64,000 bases of DNA from Pseudoalteromonas sp. EB27 (GTDB lineage Bacteria; Pseudomonadota; Gammaproteobacteria; Enterobacterales; Alteromonadaceae), in contig NZ_MTQD01000001.1 in the NCBI RefSeq assembly GCF_001974875.1, positions 496,001-560,000 of the forward strand, in the 5' to 3' direction. Each line of letters begins with the position of its first letter. The first letter of the stretch is position 1. The position numbers and the translations under genes are program-made. Shown here piece by piece: positions 18,444-28,294 of the stretch. Below the pieces are notes generated by a model that ran no database searches, was not told the origin of the DNA, and was given only the letters and a program-made list of their open reading frames with translations.

Positions 18444-19246
18444 CCGATAAAGTACATTTAGGACACCGCGCTCGTAAGCGTTTTGGGCAAAACTTTTTAT
18501 TTGATGAGTCTATTATCGATAAAATAGTCTCTGCGATCGATCCTAAACCAGAAGACAACTTAGTAGAAATTGGCCCCGGCCTTGGCGCAATTACTGAGCC
18601 AGTAGCTGATTTAAGTGGCCATTTAACGGTTGTTGAATTAGATAAAGATTTAGCACAACGATTAATTGAACATCCATTTTTGGGTCCTAAATTAACCGTT
18701 AACCAAGGCGATGCAATGACGTTTGACTTTGCAAGCTTGGTTCGCGATGACAAAAAATTGAAAGTGTTTGGTAACTTACCTTACAATATTTCGACACCGT
18801 TATTGTTTCATCTTTTTGAATTTTCAGATCATATTGAGCACATGCACTTTATGCTTCAAAAAGAAGTAGTAAAACGCATGGTAGCAGGCCCAGGTAGTAA
18901 AACATTTGGCCGTTTAAGCGTAATGACTCAATACTACTGTAATGCAATGCCGGTTGTTGAAGTACCACCTGAGTGCTTTAAACCAGCGCCAAAAGTTGAC
19001 TCTGCTGTTATACGTTTAATACCTAAGAAGCCAGAGCAACGTACAGCAAAAAGCGTTAAAATATTAAACACAGTGTGTTTAGAAGCCTTTAATCAACGCC
19101 GTAAAACACTGCGTAACAGTTTAGGTAATTTACTAACTGCAGAAGAGCTTACTAGCATTGGCATTGATATAACGCTGCGTGCTGAGCGCTTATCTTTACA
19201 ACAATTTATTGATATAGCTAACTGGATTTATGACAACAAGCAGTAA
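18440..19246 (+). CDS. rsmA: 16S rRNA A1518/A1519 dimethyltransferase RsmA (KsgA)
   Basis: This is a 268-residue SAM-dependent methyltransferase with [18 protein letters not shown], the SAM-binding motif [13 protein letters not shown] and the catalytic motif [14 protein letters not shown]. It dimethylates two adjacent adenines near the 3' end of 16S rRNA during small-subunit assembly. It overlaps pdxA (four bases) and apaG (17 bases). Confidence 0.97.
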   Translation: MTDKVHLGHRARKRFGQNFLFDESIIDKIVSAIDPKPEDNLVEIGPGLGAITEPVADLSGHLTVVELDKDLAQRLIEHPFLGPKLTVNQGDAMTFDFASLVRDDKKLKVFGNLPYNISTPLLFHLFEFSDHIEHMHFMLQKEVVKRMVAGPGSKTFGRLSVMTQYYCNAMPVVEVPPECFKPAPKVDSAVIRLIPKKPEQRTAKSVKILNTVCLEAFNQRRKTLRNSLGNLLTAEELTSIGIDITLRAERLSLQQFIDIANWIYDNKQ

Positions 19247-19619
19247 TATTGGATCGCCTGTAAAGGTATCTGTAGAAACATTTTACGTAGAAGGTCAATC
19301 TCAACCTGAGCTTGAAAAATACGTATTTGCTTACTCGGTAACAATTAAAAACCATAGTTTATGTAGTGCAAAATTACTGAGCCGCTATTGGTTAATTACC
19401 GATGCAAATGGCAAAGAAGTAGTAGTAGAAGGTGAAGGCGTTGTTGGCGAAATGCCAGACATTGGCCCAGGCGAAAGCTATAAATACACCAGCGGGGCAA
19501 TTTTAGATACACCTGTAGGCACTATGCAAGGCCATTACACGTTACGCAACGAATTTGGCTCTGAGTTTCAGGCGCCTATTAATGTGTTTCGTTTGGCTTG
19601 CCCTAACATTTTACATTAA
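19230..19619 (+). CDS. apaG: ApaG domain protein
   Basis: This is a 129-residue single-domain protein closely matching E. coli Apa[63 protein letters not shown]. It has a fibronectin-like fold; the biochemical role is not settled. It lies inside the rsmA-apaG-apaH string, overlapping rsmA by 17 bases. Confidence 0.96.
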   Translation: MTTSSNIGSPVKVSVETFYVEGQSQPELEKYVFAYSVTIKNHSLCSAKLLSRYWLITDANGKEVVVEGEGVVGEMPDIGPGESYKYTSGAILDTPVGTMQGHYTLRNEFGSEFQAPINVFRLACPNILH

Positions 19620-19632
19620 GTCGTAACCACTG

Positions 19633-20451
19633 ATGGCAGATTATGCGATAGGTGATTTACAAGGGTGTTTTAGTGAATTTAACACCCTTTTGCAACGGGT
19701 TGATTTTAACCCAAGCAAAGATCACCTTTATTTAGTTGGCGACATCGTTGCCCGCGGGCCAGACTCCCTAGCCTGCTTAGACTATATTTACCAACATCAA
19801 AATAGCATGACCATCACTTTAGGCAATCACGACCTCCATATGGTTGCCTGCTACTTTCTTAACAAACCTACCAATCCAAAAGATAAACTAAACCCAATAT
19901 TTGAAAGCCCAAAATTAACGCATTACATTGCCTTTTTACAAACCCAGCCATTGGCTCTAGAGCTTATAAAGCATAACTGTTTTATATCTCATGCAGGATT
20001 AAACCCCGATTGGTCTATTGAAAATGCACTAAAGCACGCGCAATTTGCACAAAGCTGTTATCAATCAAATAACGCTAAAGCATTTTTTGAACACATGTAT
20101 CAACCTCACCCTGCAGAGTGGTCAAGCAACCTTGATGACTTTGAAAAATTTAGATACATAGTTAACTACTTTACCCGCATGCGTTTTTTAACAAGTGATA
20201 ACAAACTCGAGCTTAATGCAAAGGGTGCAATAACCGATAGCCAAACATTAACCCCTTGGTTTAACCATCCTAATATAGCTAAAACTAAACACGATATTAT
20301 TTTTGGCCACTGGGCCGCGCTTGAAGGTAGAACAGATAATCCACGGGTTCACGCCTTAGATACGGGCTGTGTATGGGGGAACACCATGACCCTAATGGAG
20401 CTAAGTACAAAAAAAATTATTGTAGAAAAGTCCCACCTTTCGTCTAAATAA
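19633..20451 (+). CDS. apaH: Diadenosine tetraphosphatase ApaH
   Basis: This is a 272-residue calcineurin-like phosphoesterase with metal-site motifs GDLQGCFSEFNTLL, LVGDIVARGPDSL, TLGNHDLHM and FGHWAALEGRTDNPRVHALD. It splits Ap4A symmetrically into two ADP and also removes Np4 caps from RNA in E. coli. It is the last gene of the lptD-to-apaH run; a 136-base gap separates it from the chemoreceptor. Confidence 0.96.
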   Translation: MADYAIGDLQGCFSEFNTLLQRVDFNPSKDHLYLVGDIVARGPDSLACLDYIYQHQNSMTITLGNHDLHMVACYFLNKPTNPKDKLNPIFESPKLTHYIAFLQTQPLALELIKHNCFISHAGLNPDWSIENALKHAQFAQSCYQSNNAKAFFEHMYQPHPAEWSSNLDDFEKFRYIVNYFTRMRFLTSDNKLELNAKGAITDSQTLTPWFNHPNIAKTKHDIIFGHWAALEGRTDNPRVHALDTGCVWGNTMTLMELSTKKIIVEKSHLSSK

Positions 20452-20587
20452 ACTGAAAAAAAACAATACATCTGTTAGATTTATAAATTAATAGTTAAAA
20501 TTAGTTAAAGTAATTGATTTTAATTACTTAACTTATTGGTACAAACGCCGATAAGTTTTAATTGAAGTACTTTTGAGTGGAAACCTT

Positions 20588-22603
20588 ATGAACCTGACAG
20601 TAAGCCAACGTATTTGGGGTGGTTTTATATTTATCACACTATTATTATTAATAATTGGTGGTAACTCCTTAATAAAAATTGCAAATATTGACCGTTCCAC
20701 TCAAAAAGTGAACCAACTATCACTCCCAGCATTAAATAAAAGCTCTGAGCTACAAGCCGAATTTATTTTAATGAGTAAAGCCGCTCAAGCGAGTTTTTAC
20801 ACGACATCCGCCAATGAGCTTGCGCCAATAAAAGCACAAGTTCTCGAGCAAAAGCAATTATTCAACACTCTTCATCGCGAACTTCAAGACGTAGTAAAAA
20901 ATGATGCAACGCTTAATCAAAGTAGCCAAAACGTAGAAAAAACCTACTTAAGCTTTTTAAGCACAGTTGAAAACTTATTAGAAGATAAAAGCAAACAGCT
21001 AGCATTAAATAAAACATTAAAAGCACAATTAGAAAATATAGAACTAAGTGCAGAAGATGCTAACTCTGTTGTACTCGATATTACCGACATTGACGGATTT
21101 GAGCAAAACCACCCTCGCGCTTATCAAGCTGCTAACAATTTAGAAAACAACTTTATGTCGGTAGTTAGTAACAGCACCGACATGCTAACCGTTAAAACGC
21201 TTAATACTCTCGATATTGTTAAAAACGAGCAAACTTATTACCTAGAAGAAGTAACGCGTACTATTGCATTAATTAAACCTGCGATTGAGCAAACTCACAG
21301 CGATTTATATTCAAGCTTAAAAGAGTATGTTGATACTTTAGAAAACAACATAAAAGGTGGCAGCGGTTTAGCTGCAAACAAAAAACGATTAATTGACTCG
21401 ATTACGCTAACAGAGACAGAGCTTGCCCAGTCAGAGCAAGCCACCAAAATGGCACTTAACCAAATTGATGAGTTAGTTAATCAAGCAAGTGATGTTGCGT
21501 TTAAATTACAGCAAGGCGTGCGCAGCGACGTAGACTCAGCAAACTTATGGACGTGGGTTGGTATGATTATAGCCACCCTTTTAGCTGTAGCGATTGCTAT
21601 TATTACTGTTAGCCGCATTACTAAACCACTTGCTGAAGTTAACCGAATTTTAGATATTGTTGCCAGTGGCGACATGACACAACGTTTAGACGACAGCGCT
21701 AAAGACGAATTTGGCGAACTATCTAAAAGCTGTAACACGCTAATTGACAGCCTACGCAGCCTAATTAAAGGTATTATTTCGCGTTCCACTCAACTTGCAG
21801 CAGCATCAGAGCAAACATCGGCCATTACCTCAGAATCAAGCCAAGCAATTCGCAACCAACAAGCACAAGTTGAACAAGCCGCAACCGCAACAACCGAAAT
21901 GAGCAGTACATCGCAAACGGTTAGCAACAGCGCTCAACAAGCACTTAGCGAAATTAAAAATGCGGATAAAGAAGCTGAACGCGTTAAAGGTATTTCGAAT
22001 AACAATAAAGCCACAATTGAGCAATTAGCACGTGAAGTAGACGACGCCTCTCAAGTAATTAATAAACTACATCAAGATAGCGCATCAATTGGCAGCATAT
22101 TAGATGTAATACGCGGAATAGCTGATCAAACTAACCTACTTGCATTAAATGCCGCAATTGAAGCTGCACGTGCTGGTGAATATGGCCGAGGCTTTGCGGT
22201 TGTAGCAGACGAAGTGCGCTCTTTAGCGAGTAAAACTCAAGAGTCGACCCAAGAGATACAATCAATGATTGAATCACTACAAACAGGCGCTGAAGCTGCC
22301 GTAACTGCTATGAGTAAAGGTAAACAACGTGCGGTATCGTGTGTTGAGCAAACCGACCTAGCAAGTAGCGCTCTTGATTCAATTACATTTGCGGTTTCGC
22401 AAGCTCACGACGTAAGTGAAGAAATTTCGACCGCGGCACTTGAGCAACAACAAGTAGCACAAGAAATTAGCGAACGCCTTGAGTCGATTGTAGCCATTGC
22501 AGAGCAAACAGCCGAAGGCGCAAACCAAACTAATATTTCAAGTTCAGAAGTAGCAAAACTTGCCGAAGAACTTCGCTTGTCGGTAGACGAATTTAAAGTT
22601 TAG
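20588..22603 (+). CDS. Methyl-accepting chemotaxis protein
   Basis: This is a 671-residue membrane chemoreceptor: first membrane helix at about 11-27, a helical periplasmic sensor domain (30-315), second membrane helix (319-340, [20 protein letters not shown]) and a HAMP domain (341-395). A cytoplasmic signalling rod follows, with the hairpin tip near 530-545 ([20 protein letters not shown]). The rod binds CheA/CheW. The ligand is unknown. ATG 20588 is preferred to an in-frame TTG at 20573 because it places the first helix correctly. No other chemotaxis gene is nearby; a strong terminator follows. Confidence 0.94.
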   Translation: MNLTVSQRIWGGFIFITLLLLIIGGNSLIKIANIDRSTQKVNQLSLPALNKSSELQAEFILMSKAAQASFYTTSANELAPIKAQVLEQKQLFNTLHRELQDVVKNDATLNQSSQNVEKTYLSFLSTVENLLEDKSKQLALNKTLKAQLENIELSAEDANSVVLDITDIDGFEQNHPRAYQAANNLENNFMSVVSNSTDMLTVKTLNTLDIVKNEQTYYLEEVTRTIALIKPAIEQTHSDLYSSLKEYVDTLENNIKGGSGLAANKKRLIDSITLTETELAQSEQATKMALNQIDELVNQASDVAFKLQQGVRSDVDSANLWTWVGMIIATLLAVAIAIITVSRITKPLAEVNRILDIVASGDMTQRLDDSAKDEFGELSKSCNTLIDSLRSLIKGIISRSTQLAAASEQTSAITSESSQAIRNQQAQVEQAATATTEMSSTSQTVSNSAQQALSEIKNADKEAERVKGISNNNKATIEQLAREVDDASQVINKLHQDSASIGSILDVIRGIADQTNLLALNAAIEAARAGEYGRGFAVVADEVRSLASKTQESTQEIQSMIESLQTGAEAAVTAMSKGKQRAVSCVEQTDLASSALDSITFAVSQAHDVSEEISTAALEQQQVAQEISERLESIVAIAEQTAEGANQTNISSSEVAKLAEELRLSVDEFKV

Positions 22604-22620
22604 GTTTACTAAAACGATTA

Positions 22621-22661
22621 AAAAACCCCGATGGTACCATGTACCATCGGGGTTTTTGTTT
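22621..22661 (+). terminator. Rho-independent terminator of the chemoreceptor gene
   Basis: A perfect 12-bp stem CCCCGATGGTAC / GTACCATCGGGG (22626-22637 and 22641-22652) with a three-base loop is followed by TTTTTGTTT and preceded by five A. Confidence 0.95.
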
Positions 22662-22673
22662 ATCAGGACTTTG

Positions 22674-22838
22674 AAAGTGAGATGTAAAACTTTATCCACA
22701 ACATACACACCCTATCGATGCGAATTTACTACGCGCTTATCTAACTTAACTTTATAAAAAGCGAGGTATAAAACCTCACCTACAATACACACACCCTATC
22801 GATGCGAATTTACTTCGCGCTCATCTAACTTAACTTTA
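22674..22838. repeat. REP/REPIN-like palindromes left of the RAYT gene
   Basis: One degenerate copy (about 22674-22738) and one good copy (22761-22822) are made of two small hairpins: GAGGT-ataaa-ACCTC type and GCGAA-TTTAC-TTCGC type. They are joined through a CACCTAC-type stretch. A further GCGCTC remnant lies near 22838-22848. The copies differ from the canonical unit in having ATCGATGCG in place of GTAGGTGCG. Together with the terminator they fill the gap before the transposase; nothing else is seen. Confidence 0.8.
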
Positions 22839-22901
22839 CTTCGCGCTCTCTTATTTTGAAACCTCTGCTACCTTTAAACAAAAGTACTGAAGGCCTGAAA
22901 A

Positions 22902-23354
22902 ATGTATCGTTCAGATTTATTGCGAAAAGGCAGAGTATCATTAACAAATCGATTTTACTCAATCACACTAGTGGCGCACAAAAGAGAAAACATATTTATT
23001 TCTATGGATATTAATCGTTTGATAATCACAGAAATGAAAAAGATAGAAACGCAAGAAGCAGCTAAAACAATAGCATTTGTAATTATGCCAAATCATATAC
23101 ATTGGCTAATTCAATTAGGAAATAAAAAAACGCTGTCCGATGTAATTAAGTTATTTAAAGGCCGTTGTTCTAAAGTAACCCGTGACGATTTAGGTATGTA
23201 TAAATTATGGCAACGTAACTACTATGATCACATGATTAAAAATGAAAACGATTTACTGAACAATGCTAGATATATTATTGCTAATCCTTTGCGGGCTAAA
23301 ATTGTCGATAAAATTGCTTCATACCCTTACTGGGATTGTATTTATATAAAATAA
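22902..23354 (+). CDS. REP-associated tyrosine transposase (RAYT, Y1/HUH family)
   Basis: This is a 150-residue protein of the Y1_Tnp family: metal-binding HUH motif in IMPNHIHWLIQ (His65, His67), candidate catalytic tyrosine 107 or 108 in WQRNYYDH, and the RAYT C-terminal motif ARYIIANPLRAKIVD. RAYTs are single-copy relatives of IS200/IS605 transposases that act on REP palindromes. REP-like units stand on both sides (22761-22822 and 23358-23503), the standard arrangement. The gene is intact and has no insertion-sequence ends of its own. Confidence 0.93.
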   Translation: MYRSDLLRKGRVSLTNRFYSITLVAHKRENIFISMDINRLIITEMKKIETQEAAKTIAFVIMPNHIHWLIQLGNKKTLSDVIKLFKGRCSKVTRDDLGMYKLWQRNYYDHMIKNENDLLNNARYIIANPLRAKIVDKIASYPYWDCIYIK

Positions 23355-23357
23355 AAA

Positions 23358-23540
23358 GCGAGGTATAAAACCTCACCTACAATATACACACCATGTAGGT
23401 GCGAATTTACTTCGCGCTCATCTAACTTAACTTTACCAAAGCGAGGTATAAAATCTCACCTACGATATATGTACCCTGTAGGTGCGAATTTACTTCGCGC
23501 TTATGTAATTTAACTTTACCAAAGTCGGATATAAAAACTC
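23358..23540. repeat. REP/REPIN-like palindromes right of the RAYT gene
   Basis: Two head-to-tail copies at 23358-23420 and 23441-23503 (83-base period) run GCGAGGTATAAAACCTC, CACCTAC, a spacer, GTAGGTGCG and GCGAATTTACTTCGC. A decayed third copy follows to about 23540. The CACCTAC and GTAGGTG stretches can pair with each other and enclose the spacer. The rest of the gap to wzi (23541-23665) holds only the probable leader of wzi. Confidence 0.87.
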
Positions 23541-23665
23541 CCTACAACTTACACACACCAATTACTAACCACTAATATATCGCTTTTTTCTTCCTTACTT
23601 AGGCGTTTATTGCTAACCTCGCGTTAACGTTTTTACTTAAACAAATTTTTGCTAACGGAATAATT

Positions 23666-25108
23666 ATGCTCAAAAAAATATCACTGTTTATCGGGATGGC
23701 AATCAGTGCAAATGCTGTTGCTAAAGGTGGCGTATCACCTTATTTACCTTTAAATCAAGCCCCAGAACTTGAGCACCAAGTACAACGACTTTTAGCCGTA
23801 AGTAAAAATACACATATTATGAGTAAGCCTTATAAAGCGCACGATATTTATAGAGTGCTGCAAACAGTAAGGCATACTTACCCAGAACTATATCAAACAC
23901 TTTCGTACCAACTTAGCCCTTATATTCAAAGCGATGCGGGTACATTTGCAAAAGTAACACTTGCTGCTGGCACAAAAGATAAAACATTGCCAAACCAACG
24001 CGGCCAAACCACTAAAACCAACTTAATTGTTGAAGGCGGCGCTTACGCTAACTTCGGGCGTTACTTTGGTGTAAGTGTTGTAGGCATAGCCAACGAAGAC
24101 GAAATATTACCTACACAAAGCTTTTTTTACCTTGGTAATAAATACGCGCAGTTAGATGTAGGTTACCGAGAACATTGGTACTCACCTTTTAACGACAGTG
24201 CCATGCTATTAAGCACACAAGCTAAAACAACGCCTTCTATAACGCTTAGTAATGTAGAGCCAATAACCAGCTTTAATATTCGTTACGATATGTTTATTAG
24301 CAAAATGACAGAGCAACGTGGGATCCGTAAAGGTAACTACGACCCTGTAAACGGTAATGAATTTACACCAGGTAAGCCGTATTTATTTGGTTTGCACACT
24401 AGTTTTGCAGCAACCGATAATTTAACAATAGGCCTAAGCCGCTTAATGCAGTTCGGAGGCGGCCCTCGAACAGTTACTTTAAAAGACTTTGCAGAAGGTT
24501 TTTTTACCCCTGGCAGTAAAGATAATATAACGACCTCGGAGGCAGAAGAGGTTGATGCAGATTTTGAGCTTGGAGATCAGTTAGGATCAATTACTTTTGC
24601 GTATAACAATAGTCTTTATACATTACCCTATGAGCTATACGGTGAGGTAGCACTCGAAGATACATTGGGTGGCTCACGTAATAATGCATATAGCTTTGGT
24701 ATTTATTTACCTTTTATTGCTAACAACCACAGTTTACGCTTCGAGCATAGTAATTGGCAAAAAAGCTGGTACAAGAATAGCATTTACTTAGATGGTAACC
24801 GAAACTCAGGCAATGTAATTGGCCACTGGGCGGGTAATGAACACGACTACACCGACTACACTCCGGCTAAATCTATGAGCGTAAACTGGCATTGGCAATT
24901 AAGTAAAATAGAAAGCTTAAATACCACTATTCGTATGCTTGAAAATAAACGTGATGGTTATAAAACAAGTTACGAGCTGCAAACGGCATACACACGTAAG
25001 TTAAGTAAACCAATAATGGGCGCTAAAAGTTGGGGAGCTGAGCTGTATCAAGGAAAGGATGTATACGGGGAAACGTTTGCTAGGTTAGGTGTATTTGCTA
25101 ATTTTTAA
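23666..25108 (+). CDS. wzi: Capsule assembly protein Wzi, outer-membrane beta-barrel
   Basis: This is a 480-residue protein with a signal peptide (to about VAKGG) and the beta-barrel pattern of the Wzi family (PF14052). Visible signatures are VEGGAYANFGRYFGVSVVG, LDVGYREHWYSPFNDSAML, LRFEHSNWQKSWY and a C-terminal Phe. Wzi binds capsular polysaccharide at the cell surface. It lies outside the capsule operon, converging on its last gene at 25312 with a bidirectional terminator between, which supports a link to cluster A. Confidence 0.9.
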   Translation: MLKKISLFIGMAISANAVAKGGVSPYLPLNQAPELEHQVQRLLAVSKNTHIMSKPYKAHDIYRVLQTVRHTYPELYQTLSYQLSPYIQSDAGTFAKVTLAAGTKDKTLPNQRGQTTKTNLIVEGGAYANFGRYFGVSVVGIANEDEILPTQSFFYLGNKYAQLDVGYREHWYSPFNDSAMLLSTQAKTTPSITLSNVEPITSFNIRYDMFISKMTEQRGIRKGNYDPVNGNEFTPGKPYLFGLHTSFAATDNLTIGLSRLMQFGGGPRTVTLKDFAEGFFTPGSKDNITTSEAEEVDADFELGDQLGSITFAYNNSLYTLPYELYGEVALEDTLGGSRNNAYSFGIYLPFIANNHSLRFEHSNWQKSWYKNSIYLDGNRNSGNVIGHWAGNEHDYTDYTPAKSMSVNWHWQLSKIESLNTTIRMLENKRDGYKTSYELQTAYTRKLSKPIMGAKSWGAELYQGKDVYGETFARLGVFANF

Positions 25109-25113
25109 TACCC

Positions 25114-25226
25114 TGTAGGTGCGAATTTACTTCGCGCTCTTCCAATTTAACTTTACCAAAAGCGAGGTATAAAACCTCACCTACAAAATATGTACACACT
25201 GTAGATGCGAATTTACTTCAGGCTCA
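25114..25226. repeat. REP-like units after wzi
   Basis: One half-unit (25114-25139, GTAGGTGCG plus GCGAATTTACTTCGC) and one full unit (25162-25226) show the same architecture and orientation as those beside the RAYT gene. The second hairpin is decayed (TTCAGGCTC). Confidence 0.85.
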
Positions 25227-25254
25227 TCTAACTTAATTTTATTAAAAGCCAATA

Positions 25255-25288
25255 AAAAACACTGTCTCAAATTGAAAACAGTGTTTTT
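25255..25288. terminator. Bidirectional terminator between wzi and the capsule operon
   Basis: An 11-bp perfect stem AAAAACACTGT / ACAGTGTTTTT encloses a 12-base loop. The A and T runs inside the stem give a U tract in both directions, so it can end both wzi (plus) and the long minus-strand operon whose last stop is at 25312. Confidence 0.88.
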
Positions 25289-25311
25289 AAATGACTTACA
25301 AATTGTAACCT

Positions 25312-26316
25312 TTATTTATAAAAGTCTTTATACCACTTAATAAGCTCACTTACGCCTTGCTTAACACCAACTTGCGCTTTATAGCCTGTTGCATTAAATA
25401 AATCTGTAGTATCAGCATAAGTTTTATAGACATCGCCGGCTTGCATTTCACGGAAGTTCTTTTTAGCTTCAGTACCTAGTTCAGCTTCAATGGCTTCAAT
25501 AAACTTCATTAGGTTTATTGGGCTACCGTGGCCAATATTATAAACCGCATACGGAGCAGAGCTAGAAGCTGGCGAACCAGTTTCAACCCTCCAGTCAGGG
25601 TTTGCAACAGGTATTACATCGGCAGCACGAACAACACCTTCGACTATGTCATCTATGTAAGTAAAGTCACGCCACATATCGCCGTTGTTGTTTATATCAA
25701 TAGTGTCGCCGGCAAGTATTTTTTTAGTAAAAATATACGGTGCCATATCTGGGCGACCCCATGGGCCATAAACAGTAAAAAAGCGTAAGCCTGTTGTAGG
25801 TAAACTATATAAATGAGAATAGCTATGCGCCATTAGCTCATTGGCTTTTTTAGTAGCAGCATAAAACGACACTGGGTGATCAACACTGTCGGTTGTTTCA
25901 AATGGTGTTTTTTCGTTTAAGCCATATACAGAACTAGATGAAGCATAAACCAAGTGCTTAACTTTATTATTACGACACCCTTCAAGCACATTTAAGTGCC
26001 CTACTAAATTAGAGTCTGCATAAGCATCAGGGTTTTCTATTGAATACCTAACACCGGCTTGCGCTGCCAAATGTATTACTTTGTCAAACTGCTGTGTTTT
26101 AAATAGCTCGCTCATTGCTGGGCGTTCACTTATATCCAGCTTAATAAATGTAAACGCTTCATGGCTTTCAAACTGCGCTAAACGTGCTAGTTTTAAATTA
26201 ACATCGTAATAGTCATTAAGGTTATCAATACCGACAACTACATGGCCCGCAGCTAATAATTTTTGGCATGTTGCCGCACCAATAAAACCAGCCGCACCCG
26301 TTACTAAATATTTCAT
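25312..26316 (-). CDS. UDP-glucuronate 4-epimerase (NAD-dependent SDR)
   Basis: This is a 334-residue extended short-chain dehydrogenase with the NAD motif VTGAAGFIGAATCQKLL, YASSSSVYGLNEKTPF, and the catalytic Tyr-x3-Lys in SFYAATKKANELMAHSYSHL. GLRFFTVYGPWGRPDMAPY is the signature of UDP-glucuronate 4-epimerases (LpsL/WbnF type). It would convert UDP-GlcA from the nearby Ugd into UDP-GalA. It is the last gene of cluster A. A generic UDP-sugar epimerase is the alternative. Confidence 0.88.
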   Translation of the reverse strand: MKYLVTGAAGFIGAATCQKLLAAGHVVVGIDNLNDYYDVNLKLARLAQFESHEAFTFIKLDISERPAMSELFKTQQFDKVIHLAAQAGVRYSIENPDAYADSNLVGHLNVLEGCRNNKVKHLVYASSSSVYGLNEKTPFETTDSVDHPVSFYAATKKANELMAHSYSHLYSLPTTGLRFFTVYGPWGRPDMAPYIFTKKILAGDTIDINNNGDMWRDFTYIDDIVEGVVRAADVIPVANPDWRVETGSPASSSAPYAVYNIGHGSPINLMKFIEAIEAELGTEAKKNFREMQAGDVYKTYADTTDLFNATGYKAQVGVKQGVSELIKWYKDFYK

Positions 26317-26340
26317 AATTTCCTAATCTTTAAGCTGATA

Positions 26341-26382
26341 AAGTTGAAGGTTGAAAGTTGAAAGTTGAAAGTTGAAAGTTGA
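26341..26382. repeat. Heptanucleotide tandem repeat (AAGTTGA)x6
   Basis: Six consecutive 7-base units, AAGTTGA with one G substitution in unit two, lie between the epimerase and the four-helix-bundle gene. Confidence 0.95.
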
Positions 26383-26393
26383 AGACTAAAAGC

Positions 26394-26741
26394 CTAATCC
26401 CAAGTTTCAATAGTTTTCATTAAGGCAGATATCATTTTTGATAACTGCCTAGACTCTTCTATCCAGATTTCTGCTGTTTTTGTATCAACCTCTCCAATTT
26501 TTAAGGCAATATATATTTGTGAGCGAAGCTCACCACAACTACCTTTAGAGTAAGAGAGAAAACGGCAGTAATCTTTAGCTGTCTTTCTCTCATAACCCTC
26601 AGCAATATTTGATGAAATTGATAATGCAGAGCGTGTAATTTGATCTTTTAAACCAAATTGCTTACTTGCCTTAAAATAAATAAAAACTTCACAAGCTAAA
26701 TCGGCAGAGCGTTGCCATACATTTAAGTTCTCAAACTGCAC
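26394..26741 (-). CDS. Four-helix-bundle protein (S23 / 23S rRNA intervening-sequence protein family)
   Basis: This is a 115-residue, almost all-helical protein. The family signatures are NLNVWQRSADLACEVFIYFK, FGLKDQITRSALSISSNIAEG and AKDYCRFLSYSKGSCGELRSQ. The family (TIGR02436) is found in 23S rRNA intervening sequences and as stand-alone genes, and it includes the Avd accessory protein of diversity-generating retroelements. No reverse transcriptase or template repeat was seen here. It sits between ugd and the epimerase, flanked on each side by a different 7-base tandem repeat. Its function is unknown. Confidence 0.88.
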   Translation of the reverse strand: MQFENLNVWQRSADLACEVFIYFKASKQFGLKDQITRSALSISSNIAEGYERKTAKDYCRFLSYSKGSCGELRSQIYIALKIGEVDTKTAEIWIEESRQLSKMISALMKTIETWD

Positions 26742-26789
26742 AACGCCCCCTAATATAAATCTGCTTAAGTTTTTAACTTATAACTTAGT

Positions 26790-26821
26790 CTTTAATCTTT
26801 AATCTTTAATCTTTAATCTTT
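26790..26821. repeat. Heptanucleotide tandem repeat (TTTAATC)x4
   Basis: Four perfect units and a partial fifth of TTTAATC lie between the four-helix-bundle gene and ugd. The unit is unrelated in sequence to the AAGTTGA repeat on the other side. Confidence 0.95.
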
Positions 26822-26833
26822 AGCCTTTGTTTA

Positions 26834-28000
26834 TTAATCACTACCAAATAAGTCGCGAGTATAAACTTTGTCAGCAATATCACTGAGCTCTTCAACCATG
26901 CGGTTAGACACAACAACGTCAGATATTTGCTTAAACTCATTTAAGTCTTTAATTACACGTGAGTGATAAAACTCATTTTCTTCAAGCACAGGCTCGTAAA
27001 CGACTACCTCAATACCTTTAGCTTTAATGCGCTTCATAATGCCTTGAATGGCAGAGGCTCTAAAGTTATCAGACCCTGTTTTCATTACTAAACGATACAC
27101 ACCAACTACTTTAGGGCTACGCTTAATTATTGAGTCTGCAATAAAGTCTTTACGTGTCGTATTAGCATCAACAATTGCACCAATAATATTGTTTGGTACA
27201 TTTGCATAGTTTGCACGTAGTTGCTTAGTGTCTTTTGGTAAGCAGTAACCACCATAGCCAAATGATGGATTATTGTAATGATCACCAATACGTGGGTCTA
27301 AACTAACACCCTGTATAATTTGCTTAGAGTTTAAGCCATGTGCTTCAGCGTAGCTATCAAGCTCATTAAAATAAGCAACGCGCATTGCTAAGTAAGTATT
27401 TGAGAATAACTTAATAGCCTCGGCTTCAGTTGAATCGGTAAAAAGTACTTCAATGTCTTCTTTTATAGCACCTTGCTTAAGTAAGTTTGCAAACACAGTT
27501 GCACGCTCACTTTGCTCACCAACTACAATACGCGATGGGTATAGGTTATCGTGTAGTGCTTTACCTTCACGTAAAAACTCTGGCGAAAATATTAAGTTAT
27601 TAATACCAAATTTTTCTTTAATACTTTGCGTAAAGCCAACTGGAATCGTTGATTTAATGACCATAACTGCATTAGGGTTATGCGCTATTGTATCTTTAAT
27701 TACAGCCTCTACAGAGCTGGTATTAAAATAGTTATTTTCAACATCGTAATCAGTGGGTGTGGCAATAATTACAAAATCAGCATTTTTATAGGCTGCTACT
27801 TTATCGGTAGTGGCTGTAAAGTTTAAGTCACTACGTGTTAAAAACTCACTAATCTCGGTATCAACAATTGGTGACTTTTTATTATTTAAAAGCGCTATTT
27901 TTTGTTCGTCTATATCTAATGCGACCACTTCATTGTGTTGTGCTAGCAACATAGCGTTAGAAAGGCCTACATAGCCTGTACCTACTACGGCAATTTTCAT
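26834..28000 (-). CDS. ugd: UDP-glucose 6-dehydrogenase
   Basis: This is a 388-residue enzyme with NAD-binding [13 protein letters not shown] (residues 7-19), the central domain [20 protein letters not shown] and the catalytic cysteine in [18 protein letters not shown] (about residue 253). It oxidises UDP-glucose to UDP-glucuronate, the substrate of the epimerase two genes downstream. The short form (388 residues) matches the Klebsiella/E. coli Ugd type. Confidence 0.95.
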   Translation of the reverse strand: MKIAVVGTGYVGLSNAMLLAQHNEVVALDIDEQKIALLNNKKSPIVDTEISEFLTRSDLNFTATTDKVAAYKNADFVIIATPTDYDVENNYFNTSSVEAVIKDTIAHNPNAVMVIKSTIPVGFTQSIKEKFGINNLIFSPEFLREGKALHDNLYPSRIVVGEQSERATVFANLLKQGAIKEDIEVLFTDSTEAEAIKLFSNTYLAMRVAYFNELDSYAEAHGLNSKQIIQGVSLDPRIGDHYNNPSFGYGGYCLPKDTKQLRANYANVPNNIIGAIVDANTTRKDFIADSIIKRSPKVVGVYRLVMKTGSDNFRASAIQGIMKRIKAKGIEVVVYEPVLEENEFYHSRVIKDLNEFKQISDVVVSNRMVEELSDIADKVYTRDLFGSD

Positions 28001-28294
28001 ATTAATCCTTTAAGATTAGTTAATAAGTAATAAAATGATTCTACCAGAGTTATAAATTAGGCTCTAGACAAAAACCGCTGGCTAAAATGTAACATCGAAT
28101 GTATTACTAAATATTTTTTGCAGAATATATAAGTAAGAGAAAGATGAACATATTGAAATATACACCAATCAATACTCTCTGATTTACTTCACGCTTATGT
28201 AACCTAACTTCAGCAAAACCGAGGTATGAAATCTCACCTACAATATGCCCCTCCTGTAGAGGCGACTTACTTCGTACTTATACAATTTATATTA
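28001..28294. repeat. Intergenic stretch with a degenerate REP-like pair
   Basis: Between ugd and the 4,6-dehydratase, about 28180-28285 holds a decayed version of the REP architecture (GATTTACTTCACGC, CCGAGGTATGAAATCTCACC, TGTAGAGGCGACTTACTTCG). The orientation is that of the copies near the RAYT gene. The remainder (28001-28170) is AT-rich with no gene or clear signal. Confidence 0.65.

Noticed and set aside
22902..23354. Complete IS200/IS605 insertion sequence
   Set aside because: No TnpB and no insertion-sequence ends were seen; motifs and REP context fit a domesticated RAYT instead.
26394..26741. Diversity-generating retroelement, because of the Avd-like four-helix-bundle family
   Set aside because: No reverse transcriptase, template repeat or variable repeat could be found nearby.
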